Of a DNA stretch of 64,000 bases, positions 61,182-64,000 are shown piece after piece; position 1 is the stretch's first letter, and each line of letters begins with the position of its first letter. The position numbers and the translations under genes were made by a program. The notes under the pieces were generated by a model. That model was given only the letters and a program-made list of their open reading frames with translations, searched no databases and was not told where the DNA came from. Source of the stretch: Micromonospora sp. NBC_00389 (lineage in GTDB: Bacteria > Actinomycetota > Actinomycetes > Mycobacteriales > Micromonosporaceae); the NCBI RefSeq assembly GCF_036059255.1, contig NZ_CP107947.1, positions 4,650,001 to 4,714,000 on the forward strand, read 5' to 3'.

Positions 61182-61629
61182 CGACCCGGATCGTCACCGG
61201 TGTGTTGCCCCGGATGGCGTTCGAGTACGGGCACATCCGGTGTGCCGCGTGGACGGCCCGTTCCAGGTCGGCCTGCGGACACTCCGGAGCGCTCACCTCC
61301 AGCAGTACGGCGATCGCGTACCCGCCGCCGTCGGTGGTGCCGAGCGAGACCGAGGCGGTGACCCGGGTCGCCCCGAGGCTGATCCGCTCCTGCCGGCCGA
61401 CCGCCGTCAGCGCACTGTCGAAGCAGGCCGCGTAGCCGGCGGCGAACAACTCCTCCGGGTCGGTGCCCGGGGCGTCGGGGCCGCGCTGTGCCGGGCGGGT
61501 CAGGGTGGCCCGGAACGAGCCGGTCAGCGACTCCGCCCGCCCGCCCCGGCCACCCGAGACCTGTACGGTCGCGGTGTAGACGACGTTGTCCGGCACCACG
61601 CTCGCGGGCCCGGCCGGAATCTCGGTCAC
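61168..61629 (-). CDS. Ohr/OsmC-family peroxiredoxin-like protein
   Basis: A 153-residue protein with the Ohr fold and both redox cysteines: C69 in ELFAAGYAACFDSALTAVGR and C133 in AAHRMCPYSNAIRGN. The N-terminal YTATVQVSGGRGG and the SVSLGTTDGGGYAIAVLLEV strands are typical of organic hydroperoxide resistance proteins, which reduce organic hydroperoxides with lipoyl or thiol donors. Its place inside a catabolic operon, rather than next to an OhrR regulator, is unusual and suggests it protects against a reactive intermediate or was recruited for another hydrolase role. Confidence 0.88.
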   Translation of the reverse strand: MTEIPAGPASVVPDNVVYTATVQVSGGRGGRAESLTGSFRATLTRPAQRGPDAPGTDPEELFAAGYAACFDSALTAVGRQERISLGATRVTASVSLGTTDGGGYAIAVLLEVSAPECPQADLERAVHAAHRMCPYSNAIRGNTPVTIRVDGRH

Positions 61630-61651
61630 GACGCCACCTCGCTGCGCTCGC

Positions 61652-62464
61652 TCACGACGCCTGCCCGACGACCTGGGCGGCGACCGCGTCGGCGAACGCC
61701 TCGGGCTGCTCGTCGGCGACGAAGTCCGTGCCGCCCGGGATGGTGACCAGCGGCGCGTGCGGCAGGGCAGCCGTCACCACCGGCGTCATCCGGTCCACCA
61801 GGTCGTCGCCGCCGTGCAGCAGCACCGTCGGGATCGCGGCCAGCGCCGCGGTGTCCAACCGGTGCGCGAAGACCGCCCGGTACGCGGTCGCGTAGTCCGG
61901 CCCGGTCATCAGGTATTCGGCCACCTGCCGGTTCGCCTCGTCCGGGGTCAGCCGCGGGTACAGGCCGTACACCCGGTCCCAGATCACCCGCAGGTGGCTG
62001 CCGTCGCGGTCCGGGACGTACCCGGGGGCGTACGACTCCACCTTGGCCTTGCGCTCGGCGTCGTCGTAGAGCGGCAGGCCCTGCAGGATCAGCCGGTGCA
62101 CCCGGGCCGGGGCGAGCAGTGCCGCCTCGGCGCCGATCGTCGCCCCGGTGTGCTGCCCGAGCAGGTGTACGGCGCCCAGCCCCAGCGCGTCCGCGACCTG
62201 CCACACCGCGTCGGCGTACTCGGGAATCGACCACGGCCGTGGCGGTGCGTCGGACATCCCGAACCCGGGGGTGTCGACGACGATCGTCCGCACGCCACGC
62301 TCGGCCAGCGGCGCGATCACGGCGTCGTACGTCGCCGACGACAGCGGCGACTGGTGCAGCACCAGCAGCACCGGCTGGTCGGCCGTACCGCCGTGCCGGT
62401 AGTGCACCTGCCCCCAGGGCAGGTCGACGTATCCACGCTGGGCAGTGCCCCGGATCCTGCTCAC
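61652..62464 (-). CDS. Alpha/beta hydrolase
   Basis: A 270-residue alpha/beta-hydrolase. PVLLVLHQSPLSSATYDAVI gives the oxyanion-hole HQSP (usually HG), VVDTPGFGMSDAPPRPW follows, the nucleophile elbow position reads LLGQHTGATIGAEAALL with GQHTG where GxSxG is usual, and PTVLLHGGDDLVDRMTPVV supplies an acid. The serine of the elbow is replaced by His/Thr, so the mechanism may differ from classical serine hydrolases. A GTG start at 62464 overlaps the M20 stop (GTGA). Substrate unknown; a lyase-type or cofactor-free oxygenase member of the fold is possible. Confidence 0.8.
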   Translation of the reverse strand: MSRIRGTAQRGYVDLPWGQVHYRHGGTADQPVLLVLHQSPLSSATYDAVIAPLAERGVRTIVVDTPGFGMSDAPPRPWSIPEYADAVWQVADALGLGAVHLLGQHTGATIGAEAALLAPARVHRLILQGLPLYDDAERKAKVESYAPGYVPDRDGSHLRVIWDRVYGLYPRLTPDEANRQVAEYLMTGPDYATAYRAVFAHRLDTAALAAIPTVLLHGGDDLVDRMTPVVTAALPHAPLVTIPGGTDFVADEQPEAFADAVAAQVVGQAS

Positions 62465-63843
62465 GCCGTCACCTCGCTTCGCTCGGCACTGGCGGCCATC
62501 GCTGCCATTACCTCGATGACGTGCCTGATGCCGGTGCGGTAGTCGTCCAGCCGGATCTGTTCGTTCGGACCGTCCACACCGGAGTCGGCCCGGGACACCC
62601 CGATGCCGACGATCGGCCGGCCGGGCAGCACGCCCTGGTTGCCGATCCACTGGGTGTACGGCTCGATCACCGGCTCGTTGCCGTACGCCCGGCGGGCCGC
62701 GTCGGCGACCAGGGTGACGAACGGGTCCCGGTGGTCGGTGATGTTCGGCCGGCTGGTCGCCATCACCTCGATGTCGACGTCGCCGAAGCCGCTTTCGGCC
62801 AGGTGCCTGCGCAGCGCGTCCAGGACCCGCTCCGGGGCCTGGCCGGCGATCAGCCGGATCTCCACCTTGGCCCGGGCCAGCGACGGGATGCCCAGGGTCA
62901 CGTCGTCGCGCATGTCGCCGCCGTCGAAGCCGGCCACGGTGAGCGTGGGCACGGTACGGATCGCCACCGCGGCCGCCCGGTCGTCCAGCCCGCCGAGGAA
63001 CCCGTCGACGCCGGCGCGGGCGCGCAGGAAGTCACCGTCGAAGGCGACCTGGGCCAGCAGTTCGCGTTCCGCGTCGGTCACCGGGCGGGCGCCGGCTGCG
63101 AAGCCGGGGACCAGCACCGTGCCGTCCGGGTCCTGTAGCGCGGCCAGCGCGGCGGCGAGCCGGATCGTGGCCGATGCGAGCAGGGCGGTGTTCTGGCTGG
63201 TCAGGTCGCGGGGCAGGGTCCGCAACGACAGGCGCAGGTAGAGCACGCCCTTCTCGCTGAGCTTGAGCAGTGGCCGGCCGTCCGCGTCCAGCCAGGAGTT
63301 CTCCCACAGCGTCCCGTCGCTTTCCAGCCGGTCGGCGTGCGCCTCGACGAACGAGCCGAGGCCGGGGCTGTGCAGCCACTGCTTGCCCTCGATCAGGAAC
63401 CGGCTGGTGACCGGGGGCGCGAGACCGGCCAGCCGCCAGGCCGCGGCGGCGTGGATCCGGGACATCAGCGCGCCCTTGTCGTCGGCGACGCCGCGGGCGT
63501 ACAGCCTGCCGTCGTGGATCTCCGCTGCGTACGGCGGGCTGATCCAGTCGGCGTCGTCCCCGGCCGGCTCGACCTCGACGTCGTAGTGGTTGAAGTGCAG
63601 CAGCGAGCGCGGCCCGCCGGCGAGTTCGCCGAGCACGTACGGGTGCGAGTCGGCCCAGGGGACGACGTCGGCGGTGCCGCCCCAGCGGCGTACCGAACCG
63701 GCGAGGAACTCGGCGGTGGCCGCCATCTGGTCCGGCTCCTGCCGGCGGCTGCGGATCCGGCACAGCTGTTGCAGTTCCTCGACGAAGGTGTCGAAGTGCT
63801 CGTCGACCGCGTCGAGGACCGCCTTGATATCCGGCGATGACAT
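62461..63843 (-). CDS. M20-family amidohydrolase homologue lacking the catalytic glutamate pair
   Basis: A 460-residue protein of the M20 (ArgE/DapE/CPG2/carnosinase-like) family. The metal-site motifs H86-Y-D88 (LLHFNHYDVEVEP) and D121 (ARGVADDKGALMSRIHAA) are present, and the dimerisation-domain strand and C-terminal GNQGVLPGRPIVGIGVSRAD fit. The catalytic motif, usually EGEEEIGSP, reads E152-G-K-Q-W-L-H-S-P: the general-base and metal-bridging glutamates are Gln and Trp. Hydrolysis by the usual mechanism is therefore unlikely. It sits in the catabolic cluster between an alpha/beta hydrolase and an SDR. Confidence 0.8.
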   Translation of the reverse strand: MSSPDIKAVLDAVDEHFDTFVEELQQLCRIRSRRQEPDQMAATAEFLAGSVRRWGGTADVVPWADSHPYVLGELAGGPRSLLHFNHYDVEVEPAGDDADWISPPYAAEIHDGRLYARGVADDKGALMSRIHAAAAWRLAGLAPPVTSRFLIEGKQWLHSPGLGSFVEAHADRLESDGTLWENSWLDADGRPLLKLSEKGVLYLRLSLRTLPRDLTSQNTALLASATIRLAAALAALQDPDGTVLVPGFAAGARPVTDAERELLAQVAFDGDFLRARAGVDGFLGGLDDRAAAVAIRTVPTLTVAGFDGGDMRDDVTLGIPSLARAKVEIRLIAGQAPERVLDALRRHLAESGFGDVDIEVMATSRPNITDHRDPFVTLVADAARRAYGNEPVIEPYTQWIGNQGVLPGRPIVGIGVSRADSGVDGPNEQIRLDDYRTGIRHVIEVMAAMAASAERSEVTA

Positions 63844-63871
63844 GGTGGTAGCTCCTCTTGGGAGGTCGGGC

Positions 63872-64000
63872 TCAGTGGATGGTGACGCCGCCGTCGACGA
63901 AGATCGTCTGACCGGTGGTCATGGCCGCGGCGTCGCTGAGCAGGTAGGCGACCGCGTTCGCGACGTCCTGCTCGCCGGCCATCCGGCCCAGCGGGATGGT
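63872..64000 (-). CDS. SDR-family oxidoreductase, C-terminal part (cut by window edge)
   Basis: The last 42 codons are visible: IPLGRMAGEQDVANAVAYLL, SDAAAMTTGQTIFVDGGVTIH and a stop, the conserved C-terminal end of classical short-chain dehydrogenases (IPLGR, ...YLLSD, TGQxxxVDGG). It is 28 bases upstream of the M20 gene with a ribosome binding site in between, so it belongs to the same transcription unit. The catalytic Tyr-Lys part lies beyond the window. Confidence 0.85.
   Translation of the reverse strand, partial: TIPLGRMAGEQDVANAVAYLLSDAAAMTTGQTIFVDGGVTIH

Overview
The window is high-GC DNA that looks like an actinomycete chromosome, most likely Micromonosporaceae. This rests on GC-rich third positions, frequent GTG/TTG starts, lipobox and twin-arginine proteins, and small protein families familiar from that group; the family assignment is inference. 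It has three very different parts.

(1) About 1-21.4 kb and 37.4-53.2 kb are accessory, decaying DNA. Intact genes (secreted and membrane proteases, a TetR/methyltransferase pair, transketolase, an MMPL transporter, a PhoX phosphatase, an MBL hydrolase, lipoproteins, small membrane proteins) sit among more than twenty gene fragments. The fragments include DNA ligase, cytochrome b, XRE regulator, ABC ATPase, LLM oxidoreductase, NuoN, FAD monooxygenase, RHS, an XPB-like helicase, pRiA4b ORF-3, a subtilisin, AbiEii and holin-like proteins. They also include remnants of IS110, IS630, IS3-like and IS6 elements. One IS3-family element (43958-45270) and one IS6-family element (40799-41620) look intact. 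A 212-bp element with terminal inverted repeats (19645-19856) has a half copy at 6330-6468. A leaderless type I-E-like CRISPR remnant with four repeats lies at 37921-38140; no cas genes are present.

(2) At 21501-37422 (minus strand) is a 15.9-kb operon of five very large genes (821, 1147, 1055, 1644 and 627 aa). The first four are joined by ATGA stop/start overlaps and the fifth has its own strong ribosome binding site. The first encodes a metzincin-like zinc peptidase with an Ig-like region, the second a beta-strand-rich DUF6603-like protein, and the other three match no family I recognise. No signal peptides, nucleases, ATPases, sheath or tube genes are visible. The island is bordered by pseudogenes on one side and by an IS3 fragment plus the orphan CRISPR on the other. 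It is the best candidate here for an undescribed system.

(3) From 53303 to the end (minus strand) is an intact catabolic cluster. In transcription order it runs SDR dehydrogenase (cut by the window edge), M20-family peptidase/amidohydrolase homologue lacking its catalytic glutamates, alpha/beta hydrolase, Ohr/OsmC protein, DMT exporter, IclR regulator, class III CoA-transferase, metal-dependent cyclase/amidase, MmgE/PrpD protein, hydantoinase-like amidohydrolase and CitE-like lyase. Ring or amide opening followed by CoA activation and C-C cleavage is a reasonable reading, but the substrate is unknown.

No tRNA, rRNA, riboswitch or replication origin was recognised. Many pseudogenes differ from an open frame by one base. 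Decay is the simplest explanation because neighbouring multi-kilobase genes are open, but sequencing error cannot be excluded for individual cases.
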